A program made the position numbers and the translations under genes. Below, piece after piece: positions 33,050 through 54,342 of a DNA stretch of 64,000 nucleotides. Origin of the DNA: Trematomus loennbergii (lineage: Eukaryota > Chordata > Actinopteri > Perciformes > Nototheniidae). Where the stretch lies: assembly GCA_012861695.1 (NCBI GenBank), contig JAAOOA010000027.1, positions 14,064,643-14,128,642 of the forward strand. Direction: 5' to 3'. The notes under the pieces were generated by a model. The model saw only the letters and a program-made list of their open reading frames with translations, was not told the DNA's origin and ran no database searches. Every line of letters starts with the position of its first letter. Positions within the stretch are counted from its first letter, which is position 1.

Positions 33050-36000
33050 GGGACATCTAACTCACTTAAGGGACTCATACTAAAAGCCCCACCCTTTTAC
33101 TGCAGAATAAAAGGGCAGCTATACCCAAATTAAAATGGCAGAGTTCATATGTTGCACGTAGACAATTGTTTAAGATTCTTAAGAGCAGTCATTTCCTGGA
33201 GCTCTTAAAAGCCTGTTTCTGACATTTAGCTATTCCTAAAGCTAATTTCTGACCAGAAAAGGATGGTAACACGAAAGATGAATGCAATAATGGCTGGATT
33301 GATGGAATAATAACAGGAGTTAGATATGAAGGATACCATTAAAGGTGTACTGGGCCTTGAGCTCAGTGTCTCTGTCTTTGGCCCCTACAGGAACATCACA
33401 TATCTGGGGAGCTTTTTTAATCCCCTAAATGTCAGGTTTTGTTCTAGGCTCCGGGACTTTGTGCAGCTGCTCTGAGTCAGACTGATTTGCATTAGTCTTT
33501 TGCACATGCAGTACACCTGAGCTCCTTCCACTGAATGGACTATTGGAGCCAGAGGCTGTCATTGTTCTTTGTACAGCCATCAAGGGGCCTATTCTGGTTT
33601 AATGTGGGCCTTTCGTGCCCTCCTTCTCTCAGTGGACAGGGCTTCTCACCTCTCCGTGCTGCCGGCTCCACCTCAGGCCACACACACTCCTGTGGGGCTA
33701 ATTACTCTGACGGAGGAGGGAGAAGTTCTTTGCCAAGATAATCGTCCCTGGAGATAGCAGACTTAATCAATTGTGTTTTTCTTCAGGCATATCTAATGAA
33801 AACGAAATAAACAAAACAGAATTATTTTAATGTTTTTTGGAGGATTTAATTAGATGCTATATTATCAATGTTTTACATGCACTCCTTAAGGAGTTTTTTA
33901 TTTGGTAAAAGTAACTTGTTTTTTATATTTGTTACAGTTTTAACTTTTAAATACAATTTAGTGACAGTGAAATATACATATATCACTTTTGCCTATTGTA
34001 AGTACAAACTAATGCCAGACAGCAACAATAGGAAAAAACTATGAGAATAAATTCAGTGTAACTATCTTTGCAGATTTCAGAAAATATTCAAATGATCGCA
34101 TTTTCCTACTCAAGATTTAAAATGGCAAACATTTCAACAGTTAGAGTATCATTACAAAAACTAGGATGCTATTGAGTTTAGTATTCCATGCATATTGATC
34201 TATGATCATCAGCAAGTCTCAAATATTTCCAGTCCGTATATTTTGAAGTAGCAGGAGCATAATGAAAGGGGAAAACCCACTTAAACTTAATTGATCTACA
34301 TTGTTTAATCCAAAATGACATGAAAAATAGAGATAACCATTTTTCTAGGTAGTAATTAACACATTAAAAATATATATATTATATTAATTCAACAATTAGA
34401 AAGTCTTGCCTCTTTGAATGCCATGTATTGATTAAAGATCCTCGATTAGACTAAAACTTTGTGACCAAAAGGACCCGTGGAGGTTTTTAAAAGTTCAAAT
34501 AGTTTTTTACTCACCAGTGTGGAATATTCTTCTGTTCTGTATGTAGGATGACGTGTGTGTGTTTCAAGGGTTCATTTATAAGTTATCCGAAGTGTCGTGA
34601 CTTTGACGCTGACCAGGAGGGAGGATCTCCTGGAGTTTTTGATTTCATGAGGGAATAATGACTCTCCCAGTTCTAACTGTTTATAAAGATGCCTTACATG
34701 AGGTGCCAAGTGTTGTCAGCGGCCATTTACAGTAAACCTACAGCGCTGAGGACCTGATCCTGAAGACTGGTATTTTACTTTGAGTCACTTGTACTTGATT
34801 ATTTAATTTTTTATAATTCCACTTCATTTGAGAGTCAAATTATTGTACATTTGAGTGTAATTTGAACTCTTCCAAGGTGAAAGACTTGAGAAAACAAATC
34901 AACAAAAAAAACACAGCATACCATTCTTACCTTTATAATCATCAAACGACCTAAAGATGTATTTCTTTGATTTTTAGAATGTTATATACTGACAAGGGCT
35001 TATTGATGTTTGCCACTCTCTTATTCCCTGGTGTCCTGGCTTCTCGAACTAGGCTTGATAAGTGTATTCAGGGAGCATCATGGGAGCGATCTGGTGCTGC
35101 TGAGGGTTTAAATCCTCACAGAGCACGTCATCCTTTTTTCAACAATTTAAAAAACGATCAAAGCTATCAAAGACTCCTGCTGAAGTGTTCACCATTTAAC
35201 AACTAGAGGAAGGAAAGGACACAGTAAGTGTATAAAGTGTGTGAGTATGTGTCAGGGTGTATTGGGTAGTTTCCTGGGTGGTGATTGCATTTGAGTCTCT
35301 GCTTTGGTGAATGGAACCCAATGTTCTGTTCCCTTATGGGAATACAATGACAAACCCACATTGATCTATTGTCAAATCAATGTCTGAACTAGCAGATAGA
35401 AAGAGAATCTCAGAGAACATGCTGTCATTTGGTTGCTTTACCGCTTTTTGGACTAAGGGGGCAGTAGAGCTCCTCGATTTTTCAATGCGAAGAGCAGGAT
35501 TTAACCAACATAACTTTGGAAGACATGACATGATTTTAACATAATATTACATTTTCTGAGATCTGTCATGTTTACTTCCTCTCAATTTTCAATGCTCAAC
35601 TGTGGGACTCTTGCCGCCTGCAGTGTTATGTATTCTACGTTCTTTTCTAATTTAATCTAGTATAAATCTAGTATGAACTTCAATTTGATATGTTTAGAAT
35701 GTATTCAAATACAATCTATTTATATCAAAATGCACTGGAACAGGATATATACTTCAGTAGTTCATATAATTGTTGAGAAGTATTTGATTCACGTATTACA
35801 TAAACACATTGGAAAGTCATGCTGTTAGAAAACATCTTTCTCTTATTTCTGTCTTAGATGTATTAATGTTAGCAGGAGGCAGTACAATATTTGGTATCAG
35901 TCATGAGCAAGAATTTGAATATATTTCACTGCAGACTGTAAATATGCCAAAACCAAAATTAAAGCCTGTGTGTGTAGTTATTGACACGGCGCAGAAATCA

Positions 36001-39000
36001 CCCGCACAAATTGGATCAGCACACATATTGACATCTTTAGTTCAGACATAGAAAAGGACAGCATGACACTAACAACATCATGTATTGTGTGGTATTAAAA
36101 TGTAACAATATTGATCGTGAAAATGCGGCTTCACAACATTTGTGGGTCAATGTTCAAACTTTAGTCAATTTAAAAAAGGACTGTACTTTATGCATGCTAA
36201 CACTACTAAAACTAATGTGGCAAACATGTCTGCATTAGCATGTTAGCATGCATATGCAGCTACATAGCACCTATCATGCATACTCTAATTTTGATTGTAT
36301 TGTTTTACATGTACAATCACCATAATTGTACATGTTATTTTACATTTCTTTGGTAGAAAATCTGGGTTTAATAGTTTTCATCAGAAAAATCGTAGCAGTA
36401 AAAGCAGCTTGAAAAAATTGTAAGAGAATATTGCTAATGTATGGGGCTTATCTATGGAGCGTCCAGTGTTTATTAATATCACACCTCAGAAAGTTAAAAC
36501 AATCCAAGAACTAAAAGGTGAAAGATAAATGATCTTTTATGGTTAGATATAAATATGCAACCATTTTACACTCTCTAGTACTTTTTGAGCCCCTTTTCTG
36601 CCATTCTCTATAATGGTTGCGAAACATTAAATTGGCTGTAACAGAAACCTACGTGTGTCATGGCAGCCCGGAGAAGAAGAGCTGGAATTAGAAACAGGAC
36701 TGAGGGTTTTCTGTGAAAGCACACACCCTGGAGAACCTGTCATTAATCAAAACCCTACTGTCACAGAACCCCAGCAGAGAGAGAGAATGCGAAAAAAATA
36801 AGGCAAAATACTTATTTTTATATAATACATGTTAATTAAGGTCTAAAGTTTTAGTTATTATTTTTCATCATTGTATATTTACACCAGATTGTCTATAAAT
36901 CAGTGCAGCTGTCATTTTACTTTCTATACTGCTATGAACATGATCATTAAAATGTGTCGAGCTCCAGAGAATGAAAAAGCATTTGTTTGGGGATAGCAGC
37001 CAAACTGACTCCTTTGAATGGGATTTCACTTTCTACATACTGTGGAATTAATGGCCTGTATACCAACATAGGAAGAATGGGCATCCACAGCTTTCGACCA
37101 ATTATTACAATTATGCTACTCTAAATGTGTGGTTATCACCATAATTATGGCCCTTTAGTCTTGTCACAACCAATTAACAAACAAACAAAAAAAGATACGA
37201 ACAAACAAACAAACAATAGTTTAATGCATCTCCTCTTAATAGAAGTTAAGGGATGTGAATAAGCATTTTCAAGTCTATCCAATCCATTAAAAGCTAAAAT
37301 ACATAATATGCTAATTTGATTCAGTGTGTTATAATAACAGGATTTTATTCAAACGTATCCCAGTCATTTAATTTATGTCAGAAGAATAAAGGCATGCATA
37401 ATTTTGTATAAAAAGTAGGCCACCATTTTCAGAACTAAGAAAAGCATTTAGACATATACAAGATGATTTACAGCTTAGTGAAGAATTCAGACCACAACAA
37501 GTGTTATTGATGAAACATAAAAGTATGTGTGGCTTCAAACAGCAGTCTGTTTTGGTATTTCTTAACATGTTAACATTGTTAACCGGTAAATTATGCAACA
37601 TTTTTTATTCATTTTTAATCTGTATGTTGCTGTCATTTTGTCATATTCCCAAATGAACCAAACCAAGGTTTTGCTTGATAGTAAATCTAATAATAATTGC
37701 TTAAATGTATACAGCGCCTTTCATAAACCCACCCTTTAACAGAGGGAACACAAAACACACTCTGTTGCTAGATACTTGAATAAATCCATCATGGGAGCTT
37801 GTGATTTGTAGATGGAATTTAGAACAAATATTTTGTTGCCGAAATAAGTACTAAGTGAACTAAGTAGCCATCATTTTTGGGGAATAAATTAAGGAAGAAA
37901 ATGTGGCTTTCTTGTGTTTTATATTTATTTAGACCAATAAACCACTTAACCTCCATTCAGATATTTCACTTTTTTTGTCATTGAAACCTGCCATCAAAGC
38001 GACAGTTGGTACTTTAAGGTTAAGCATTAAGGAGGAACAAGGGGGAGTAAAATATAGGAAAAGTGAGATAAAGCCATATGCTAAATGGCTATTTTTACAC
38101 TCAGGGACATGGTCCAACTCTGTGACAGGGCTCTATTGTACCTCCATAGTCCACAGGAACACACACCTGCTGCTGTTCTCAGAATAATTATACACACTGT
38201 TTGAGCTGCCCTCGCAGAGCTCCCTATCCAGGAGAGAAGCCACATTTCTTTAGTGACCCTAGATAAGATAAGAATGTAATTCTTAGAAGAGATGCTCTGC
38301 AATGCAGTGGATTGTTTAAAATGGAAACTGAAAGGATATATTAATAAAATAATTCCCTTATTTTGATCTTAAGTAGATAAATTGGGCACATTAGCATATT
38401 TTTCAACGTGCAAATAGACTCCTTCATGCAGGTGAAGTCGTAAATCCAAACAATAGTACTCTGTAAGGTTTAGGGAAAATATGGTTTGGGTCAATTCACT
38501 TTTTATAATTGACGAACAGCAGTGTCCTGGTTCAAAATCCAGTGTGTGTAAGTTTCACACAACAGATATCGGTTTATTAGCTGGTTTGAAAAGATGAACT
38601 AGTGTAGCCTCTCTATCAATGAATGCCAATGACCCTGCATTTAGACCCGGTCCAGTAGTTTCACTTAACCCTAAGGAAGCAGAGTTGACATCTGATAACG
38701 AGTGCCGCCCCCTCGGTTTCTTTAGCAGCCCCCTCCCAGGGGATCACGCTCTTGCCAGCTGTCTGTCAGAGGTAGCTTCAGCGTGAGATCAGAGCCTTTC
38801 AACATGACTGTTAATCTATCAGCTCCTCTGTGAACACCATGCCATTACTGCTGATGGTAATATGGCTGGAGATTACGCTTTGAAGGACATATGCACAGAA
38901 AATCTGTTTGTTGCATCAAGTTGCCTATTTTGGTAAACTATGTGGCATTAGGTGCTCGCATCTCACATCACCTCACTATGCCAATAAAGGTTTTCTTTGC

Positions 39001-39315
39001 TCCGTGAGACTTGTCTCATATCAGTCAGACAACTCACGTGTTTCTTTAACATGTTTATTAGAAGCAGCATATAGTTGAGTTTGGCGACTAGGCTCGGGCA
39101 TCATCACTCCACAGATATACATAGCACGATGAGTGATGATTAAATAACTAACCCCCCGAGCCTACAGGTGGATGCTGGGATGGAAGCTGGGGTGATGGTG
39201 GGGCAGGCAAGCAGCAGCAACATGAAACACAGCAGCGGTAGCAATGTGAACGCAATCAGGGCACGAACGCAGCAGCAGCAGCAAGCAATGCATGGAGAGA
39301 GATCTGGCAGGTTAA
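33050..39315. other. Gene-free stretch, 6.3 kb
   Basis: No splice-supported exon or domain recognised on either strand. AT-rich with short aaac repeats near 37165-37215. A LINE-tail-like fragment (tatacagcgcctttcata) lies at about 37710-37728. A more GC-balanced non-repetitive patch at about 38700-38890 could be a conserved non-coding element. Confidence 0.45.
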
Positions 39316-40365
39316 ATGGAGCGCAGTAGCGTGGCGTGGGAAAAAATTTAGGGGAAGCCCATTTTTTGGGGTTGGGGGGGGGGGGGGTCAATAACGTAAC
39401 CAGAGATGAGTGATTACAGCTCCCGGTATCATTTTACACACATTTGTATCACACAGATGCAGGACTTGCACACGCCTGTTATCTAACCGACAGGTCCGCA
39501 CGCACTCTCCAGCCGAAACTCTCTCGTCTTATTAATTTAAGCATTTAGCATTTTCTTATTAATGTATGCAGACACACCCCACCCCCCCACCCGTGCGGAC
39601 ATAATTGTCCTCATTGAACGTCCGATTCGCTCCCTTTTTCCTCTGTGTACACAGCTCGAGTGTGGGCATTGGCCTGTCATCTGATTTAATTTTTAATTGC
39701 TGCTGTAGCGGAAGTTTAGTAAAGTTATGTTTGATTAAGAACGCTAAATCTCCACCCTCCATAATGCTTCATTTGCTTGATCATTTCAAACGGCGGTGAT
39801 GACAGTTACAGTAGGCTACTACAGTACGTAGTAAAACTGATGTTGATGTGATTTGATGGGATGGCAGTGTCTAATCAAATCGCCAGCCGCCAGCCGCTCT
39901 AAAGGGAAGCCAGAGGCCGCTGGCTTCCCTTGGCATGGCCCTGACCAATCACATGTTGGCAGGGGCATCACGTGGGCCTCATCTGATTGGTCAATCCCTC
40001 CATTTTTTTCACCAAGGGAAGCCCGATTCGGCTGGCCTCCTCCAGAGCCGTATAATAGAGTGTAAGGTGTCCTTGGGTGTTATGAAAGGCGGCCCCCCAA
40101 AATAAATGTATTATTATTAAGAAGAACTTGGTGTGGTTTCTATTCTCCTAAAAAAATGTTACGTTCTCCAACAGAAAACACAACTCAGCGTACTTTTAAG
40201 AAATTGATCTTAATAGGCTTGTCCCCTTATAAGGCAGAAATATGTTTTGAGGCTCTGGACAAAAATGGCTATTTTGATTGTAAAGGTTGCCAACCCCTGG
40301 GTGTAGTTTCAATGTTTGCACATGTTTATTCAAGTGTATGAGTGACATAGAGCAAGTGAGATGGC

Positions 40366-40465
40366 CAGTGGTTCTCAAACTTTTTACACAGAGTACCACC
40401 TCAAATGATATTGGGCTCTCCTAGTAACACCATCATAGACCTTCCTGGGTACCACCGAGATAAAG
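40366..40465 (+). mobile_element. hAT MITE left-end fragment
   Basis: cagtggttctcaaacttttt followed by agtaccacc text is the left end of a fish hAT family related in its terminus to the intact copy at 56967. No right end was found. Confidence 0.55.
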
Positions 40466-40523
40466 GATTTAATATGACAAGCCATATGATGCTCTCATTT
40501 GTTAGTGACATTCCACATGCAAA

Positions 40524-41760
40524 TAAGATAAGATAAGATGGTACTTTATTGATCCCAATTTGGGAAAACATTTTTAGTTACAGCAGCATAAGGGACAAGG
40601 CATTTTACAATAAATTAGAAATAAGCAAGAAAAATAAAGAAAAAAGAAAGAGGAAAATAATATACATGTTGAGCTTGGCAGGATATTATATATATCTAAT
40701 ATACATATACATAAATATAAGGCATATGGAATATTAATGTTAAAGGTGGGGTAGGTAATTTTGGAGAAACCAGCTCGAGTGCGCTAGAATTTGAAAATAC
40801 ACAGCCGGAAAAAATCTGCTACTTCCTTACAGAGCCCCTCCTCCAACACACACGAACGCGCACATGACCAATGAGGGCACGAGATAAGTTTGTGCACAGA
40901 TGGAAGGCTGACAGGCAGGTAGGCCATCCAGTTATTTTAGCCGGGCCGGCTAAAATGATTGGTCGTGCTTTTTACAGTATTACTGCTTCCACAGATATAT
41001 TGTTTTATGGATTTGTTGTCAAAGCACTTCAGATATTCATTGCTATCGGGATGTTAAGAGCATTCCATGGAATATAAAAAAAGTGTATCTCGAGCCGGTT
41101 TCTCAAACTTACCTACCCCACCTTTAAATATTGAACAGATTATATATGTGTAAAATGTACAACGTGGTTATATTCAAGATAAACTATGGAGCAGAGAGTT
41201 ATCTTCCAGCCAGAGGTGATTTGTTGTACAGAGTTATGGCAGCTGCGGAGCTGCAGCAGTCTGTTGGAGAAGGAGCTCCGTTGACTGTCCAGCTGCAGGT
41301 GGAGAGGATGGGTGGGGTTATCCATGATGGACAACAGCCTGTTCAGTGTCCTCCTCTCCACCACAGCTTCAAAGGGGTCCAGCTTGATGCCGATGACTGA
41401 CCCAGCTTTCCTGATCAGTTTATTGATCCTGCTGGTGTCACCGGCTCTGATGCTGCCCCCCCAGCAGACCGCAGCAAAGAAGAGTGCACTAGCCACCACA
41501 GACTGATAGAAGATCTCCAGCATCTTGCTGCACACGTGGAAGGATCTCAGCTTCCTCAGAAAATAGAGTCGGCTCATCCCCTTCTTGTGCACAGCGTCAG
41601 TGTTGATCCTCCAGTTCAGCCCATTGTCTAAGTGCACTCCCAGGTATTTGTAGTCCTCCACAACAGCCACATCCTCTCCCAGAATGCACAGGGGCAGAGG
41701 AGATGTCCTCACCCTCCTGAAATCAATGACCATCTCTCTGGTCTTGGCCACATTCAGAAT
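40524..41760 (-). mobile_element. 5'-truncated L2/CR1-like LINE, split by a MITE
   Basis: On minus, from about 41760 the frame reads NVAKTREMVIDFRRVR, YKYLGVHLDNGLNW, KKGMSRLYFLRKLRSF, CSKMLEIFYQSVVASALFFA and LNKLI-type sequence, the thumb and C-terminal region of an L2/CR1-clade reverse transcriptase. The catalytic palm is missing, as expected from 5' truncation. The 3' end is recognisable as a tail (plus: gataagatggtactttattg) at 40524-40566. A piggyBac-type MITE at 40740-41127 interrupts its 3' UTR. The LINE lies within an intron of the THAP remnant. Confidence 0.82.
40740..41127. mobile_element. piggyBac-type MITE (388 bp) with TTAA target duplication
   Basis: The left end ttaaaggtggggtaggtaat and the reverse complement of the right end, ttaaaggtggggtaggtaag, match for 19 of 20. 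The inverted repeat extends to about 38 bp through gagaaacc(a/g)gctcgag. TTAA at both ends (40740-40743, 41124-41127). No coding capacity. Confidence 0.9.
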
Positions 41761-41766
41761 ACTCAC

Positions 41767-42624
41767 AACATTAGGCTGAGGTTCATCTTCCGCTCTTCTT
41801 GAAGTGGTTGTGCTTCTTGTTGCTTCCGGCTAAAATAAACATAATTTAAGACATTTTGAGTGTTTAAAATGTGCTGTAATACACAACACATTATTTATTC
41901 CTAAACTTGCAGAAAGAAAAACTAAAGTGTGACATTTAATCACATATTTATATATCAATCTTATACACCTTGAATTCTTGTTGGCCAATGATACACATAC
42001 CCTTTGAAGATGAGCTGGGAAGTTGAATACTGTTGGCACAACACCATCTTTAAGCCGGACAGTCTGCCCCGTCCTGTCAAAGTCCTCACAACTGAAGTGC
42101 TCACTGCAGAGCAGTGTCCTGCCTTCTTAGGGCAGCTTCCCACTGCCTCCTCCTCTCTCCGGTTTTGGGAAACCTTAAAAACATGAGAAAGGTAGCCAGA
42201 TATATCAATTATTGTCAACATTTTCCTCCTTCTTTCCTTTAACATTAAGGGTAAGGACAAAAATACACACCGAAATTATCATATTTTTGGGGTAATTGTA
42301 TGTATGTATGTATACTTTAAGAATAAGACAACCACACTAAGAGTTATAAAAAAGGTGTCCAAAAGAAACATTAAATAATTGTGTAAAGAAATGGTAGCAA
42401 CATATTCTAAAGAGGCTGGGTCAACAACAATCTTGCAATACTATTATCTCACATAGCCCCACTGATCCTGTGTAGCAGGACTTGTAATGTACATACATCC
42501 ACTAAGTAATTAACGATTATCCTAATTATAGTCATAATATTGTCATATCTTACACGTGAAAGGTGATTCCACGGGTTCTTGTTTGGTGATTAGAGCATCT
42601 GTAGGCTGCACTAAAGTCCGGCAG
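41767..42624 (-). pseudogene. THAP zinc-finger gene remnant, three exons
   Basis: Three exons on minus. Exon a (42624-42554, donor gtaaga) reads LPDFSAAYRCSNHQTRTRGI then TFH, a degraded THAP start normally MPxxC...CSN. Exon b (42173-42001, acceptor ttttaag, donor gtatgt) reads [20 protein letters not shown], then after a small frameshift [20 protein letters not shown] and [16 protein letters not shown]. Exon c (41829-41767, acceptor ttttag, donor gtgagt) reads PEATRSTTTSRRAEDEPQPN. Together these are a C2CH THAP DNA-binding domain (Cys-His zinc ligands, FPK and the AVPTxF motif) and its linker. The starting Met, a zinc-ligand Cys and the frame are damaged. The next intron begins with the LINE insertion; later exons were not found. 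Confidence 0.72.
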
Positions 42625-43271
42625 TCAGGTACTTCTGTAAACACAAAGCCAGCAATTTCCTGTATCATAATGTATCTAAATGTCAGATGTTTTTAACAAG
42701 CCAAACCACTTGGAAGAAATCATGTGTAACTTAAGTTATGTTGAAAAGAAAGAGCAGTTCTGCCTCTCCCACTGGTGTAAAGTTGCTGGGTCAACTTTGT
42801 AATACTAGGTCTCACTCACAGCCTCTTGTTATTAGCCAGCTAATAAATACAACCACACATACACAAAGAAAAGCTGCAATTTCAACATGTCCAAGCATCC
42901 TGTATCATAGCCATGCTAATAATGTTTATAATAAACCAAATCGTTTGTAAATCAGTCAAGATTTCAGCGAGTTAAGAGTATTTTTGTGCAGATCACTCAC
43001 CTTACAACAGCTACCATAGCGCGTACCAGAGTAGCTGTTGACTGTAGCAAGATGGCGGCCAGTGAGCTACGCTGGAAAATCTCCCATGAGCCATCTAGTG
43101 TTTATATATATCTAATGGGAGAGACGGGCCGGCAGCAACACATAGCAAAGGAGAATTATCGAAACAAACCAAGTGTTTTTAATTATTTATTTAAATTATA
43201 ACTACAATCCGAGAAAACAGGGGAAGCCTGGCTTCCCTTGGCCTCCGGGAGAAAACGCCACTGATAGAGCG

Positions 43272-44656
43272 GCATATTAAGGAGACTCTGTTTGGTTGGT
43301 TGTAGAGTGGCAAGGGGCGTTATGTATGAATGCAGTATAAGCTCGAGTTGACTGCCTGAACTAGCTCGCAGGCTTCGCCCCATTTAATGATGCATTCTGC
43401 AACACATGCAAGAAATATCCAAATTAAAATGGCAATTTTATCAAGGAAATTTAATTGCATCTATGTTTTTGAGGTTTTAGCGAATTAAACAATAAACAAA
43501 ATATTAATTAAAGGGCTGAATGTTTCTGTTTTTTTAATATGCATTATTTCAATAGCTTTATGAAAAAATAACCTACTATGTTTCCTGTTATAGGACCTTT
43601 AACCTTTGTGGTAACATCTTTGACAAAGGCCTAATTGATGCTCCCTCTATTAAAACCATGAATACTTGACTGTGACAAATAATGAAACATCTACACAGGA
43701 TGGAAGGAATGTACTGCATGATGTGAGCCAAATGACCTTCATGTGTAGTAATTGACTTCACATGAACAGGAAAGCAAACCCAGTATCTGGACAATTACTG
43801 TGTATTACAAACATGAACAAGCCGTTATATAAAAAGGCCTCCCATCACATTTAAACTATTTAACAATTACGTATGCTGCAGTGCACTGATCTCATTGTCT
43901 GGCATGGAAAATATGACCGTGCCAAATGCCAGTTGAATGGCCAGACTCAGAGAGTGTGACCAGACTCTGAAAACAAGTGTTTCTCTGAGGGACCAGAGGC
44001 CAGGCCGCAGCTGATCCAAACGCACGCATCTCACCTATCACCATTGCCAGGCTGCCTTTTTATTTTTGTGGAACCTTTTCACGTCATCACTGATGGTTCT
44101 CAACAGTTTTCATGGTTCCAAATGCAGCAGAGGTTTTGTTCAACCTCGAATGACTCTGAATACTAGTTCATCTCTGCAGCAGTATGTCCCACTGGTAACA
44201 TTTACATATCCATCTAATGTTTACAAACACCTTGACAACATGGAAGTTATTTTTTTTATGTGGCTCAAACTGTTGCTGTTTGCAACCACATAACACTTGC
44301 TCTGGGTTAATCCAGGCTAGAGTTTGTTTTTGTAACCTGTTCCAAAACCAGACCACAATATAATTATCTCCACTATACATCCCGTGTTTACATTACATAA
44401 TCTCTCTCGTCAAATATTAACAGAAAACAGATAAAAGTGCTCTGTGCGTGAATGTGACTAGATAGTGTGCAGAAAATGTGGAGATAGTTGATACATTGGG
44501 AAAAGGGATTATATTATCTTTGTATATTTTTATGCCATGTTTAAATACTTCATGAGGGTATGTGAATCTTTGTTATAATTGTGGTAATTTAGCTTTGTGT
44601 CACACTGTGTTGGCTTTAACTCACTGCTTCCCTCTATTGGATGGTCTGGAGACTGC

Positions 44657-44659
<3 letters not shown>
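43272..44659. other. Non-coding
   Basis: No exon or transposon end recognised; AT-rich. Confidence 0.45.
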
Positions 44660-44691
<32 letters not shown>

Positions 44692-44699
44692 ACACACAC

Positions 44700-44742
<43 letters not shown>

Positions 44743-44761
44743 GCACACACACACACACGCA

Positions 44762-44839
<78 letters not shown>

Positions 44840-44842
44840 ACA

Positions 44843-44873
<31 letters not shown>

Positions 44874-44874
44874 C
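44660..44874. repeat. Compound CA microsatellite with CACG interruptions
   Basis: About 215 bp of CA repeats interrupted by cacgcacg blocks (44738-44782) and cca interruptions. Confidence 0.97.
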
Positions 44875-46979
<2,105 letters not shown>

Positions 46980-47305
46980 AGGTCCTGGTTTTGGTACCCC
47001 CTCCCTGTTACGTCACAAGTGTAAGAAACGCAAGTTAGCATCCGTGCGGCTCGCGCTCACTCAGCCAACCGATTACTTTTTTTAAATTTTCAATTCACTA
47101 TCTATAATTATCCCAGAAGCAGTTAACGCTGACGGGAGAGAGGACTTCTCTCCGAAGCTGAAGTCATGCGGTAATTTATTTTGAAAGTTGGAATACAGCG
47201 GAGTCTCTTGAACTGAGAGGAATATTGTGTGCCAGATGCTGCCCAGAAGATGAGCAGCAGCGAAGTACAGATCGGGGAAATCAGCGGAATCCCGGGCTGT
47301 CAACG
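46980..47305 (+). other. CpG-rich candidate promoter and first coding exon
   Basis: The patch is richer in CpG than its surroundings (cgtgcggctcgcgctcac near 47042). A plus-strand ATG at 47250 opens MSSSEVQIGEISGIPGCQ for 56 nt to a possible donor gtaatt at 47306, phase 2. An upstream ATG at 47235 makes a five-codon uORF. I do not recognise the peptide. It might be a first exon of a large gene whose introns fill the gene-poor right part of the window; downstream exons were not identified. Confidence 0.3.
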
Positions 47306-53387
<6,082 letters not shown>

Positions 53388-54342
53388 TTAAAGGGGACCT
53401 ATCATGCAAAATGCACTTTTGTACATCTTTTATACATGAATATGTGTCCCCGGTGTTCCAGGGAACTCACCAAGTGTCAGAAAACACAACCCTCTCTATT
53501 TTCCTCCATACCCAAATCTCTAAAAAAGGGGCTGCAACGGATCTGATCAAAACTGATCCAGATTTGAACACTGTCCTGACGTCAGGACGGTGGCGCTACG
53601 GCTATTGGGCCAACTCCACCAATCAGGAGGAGACAGCCACGGCCATTGCCGTTCGAAAGCGCTGGAGACGCTGTAGTACATATTCCAGGCCTGTAAGTGG
53701 CGCTGTAGTCTGCCACAAAAGCAGTGAAGAAGACTTCCCGCCCATAGTTACCATGGTTACCCTTCTGTTTATTCTCCGCTGTGGCTTTTTTTCTCCCTCC
53801 CCGAGGCAAGCGTTTGCTCCCGCTGCAATGCAATCCCTCCCCGTCGATGCAAGCACTGTAATTCTCTCCGGTTAGTCCACCAGCAGATGACAAACACCCA
53901 CCTCTCCGCCTCTTCCAAGGAACGAGGGGACCGTGCGGCAGAGTTTCAGTTTCAGTTTGTTTCGCCGGTCAAGATGTCCGTTAAAGTTTAAATCTTCCGG
54001 ACAAAATTAGAAAAGTGCCGGTCAAAGGTCTTCTTTGTTATTTATTGAGCTTTAAAACAAATGAATAACGACTCTATATAATAAAACACGGAGGACGGAT
54101 ATCTCTTTTTCTCCCCCTCTTCTGACAGCCCAGCAGCTGATCAGAGCACGTCTCCCCTCTCCTGCAGGGGGCGTGGTCAGCAGAATCAGACCCGTAGACA
54201 GCAAACAGCACATAGAGCGAAATGAGGCATGCCTAAAATGCATGATCTGTTTGGTATTTTGAAAAAAGAAACGTATAAATATACCTTATAGGTATGGCCC
54301 TACAATATATCATTTAAATATAGCATGATAGGTCCACTTTAA
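53388..54342. mobile_element. piggyBac-type non-autonomous element (955 bp)
   Basis: The left end ttaaaggggacctatcatgc and the reverse complement of the right end, ttaaagtggacctatcatgc, are 19 of 20 identical. TTAA at both ends (53388-53391, 54339-54342). Internal frames are not transposase-like. The terminus is related in style to the 20995-21607 element, so the two may be from one superfamily. Confidence 0.88.

Larger units (their letters stand above)
39324..43263 (-). mobile_element. ~3.9-kb DNA transposon carrying THAP-domain gene remnants
   Basis: The left end is cagtagcgtggcg; the right end, reverse-complemented, is cagtggcgttttctcc. Both ends run into a shared ggggaagcc/ggcttccctt word set, repeated again at about 39900-40030. 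Flanking octamers atggagcg (39316-39323) and atagagcg (43264-43271) match at 7 of 8, so an 8-bp target duplication is likely. P elements and hATs both make 8-bp duplications; the internal THAP gene favours a P-like element, though a THAP gene captured by a hAT is possible. It has been invaded by an L2-like LINE, which itself contains a piggyBac MITE. A minus-strand frame at 39559-39762 may be a degraded later exon. Confidence 0.65.
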
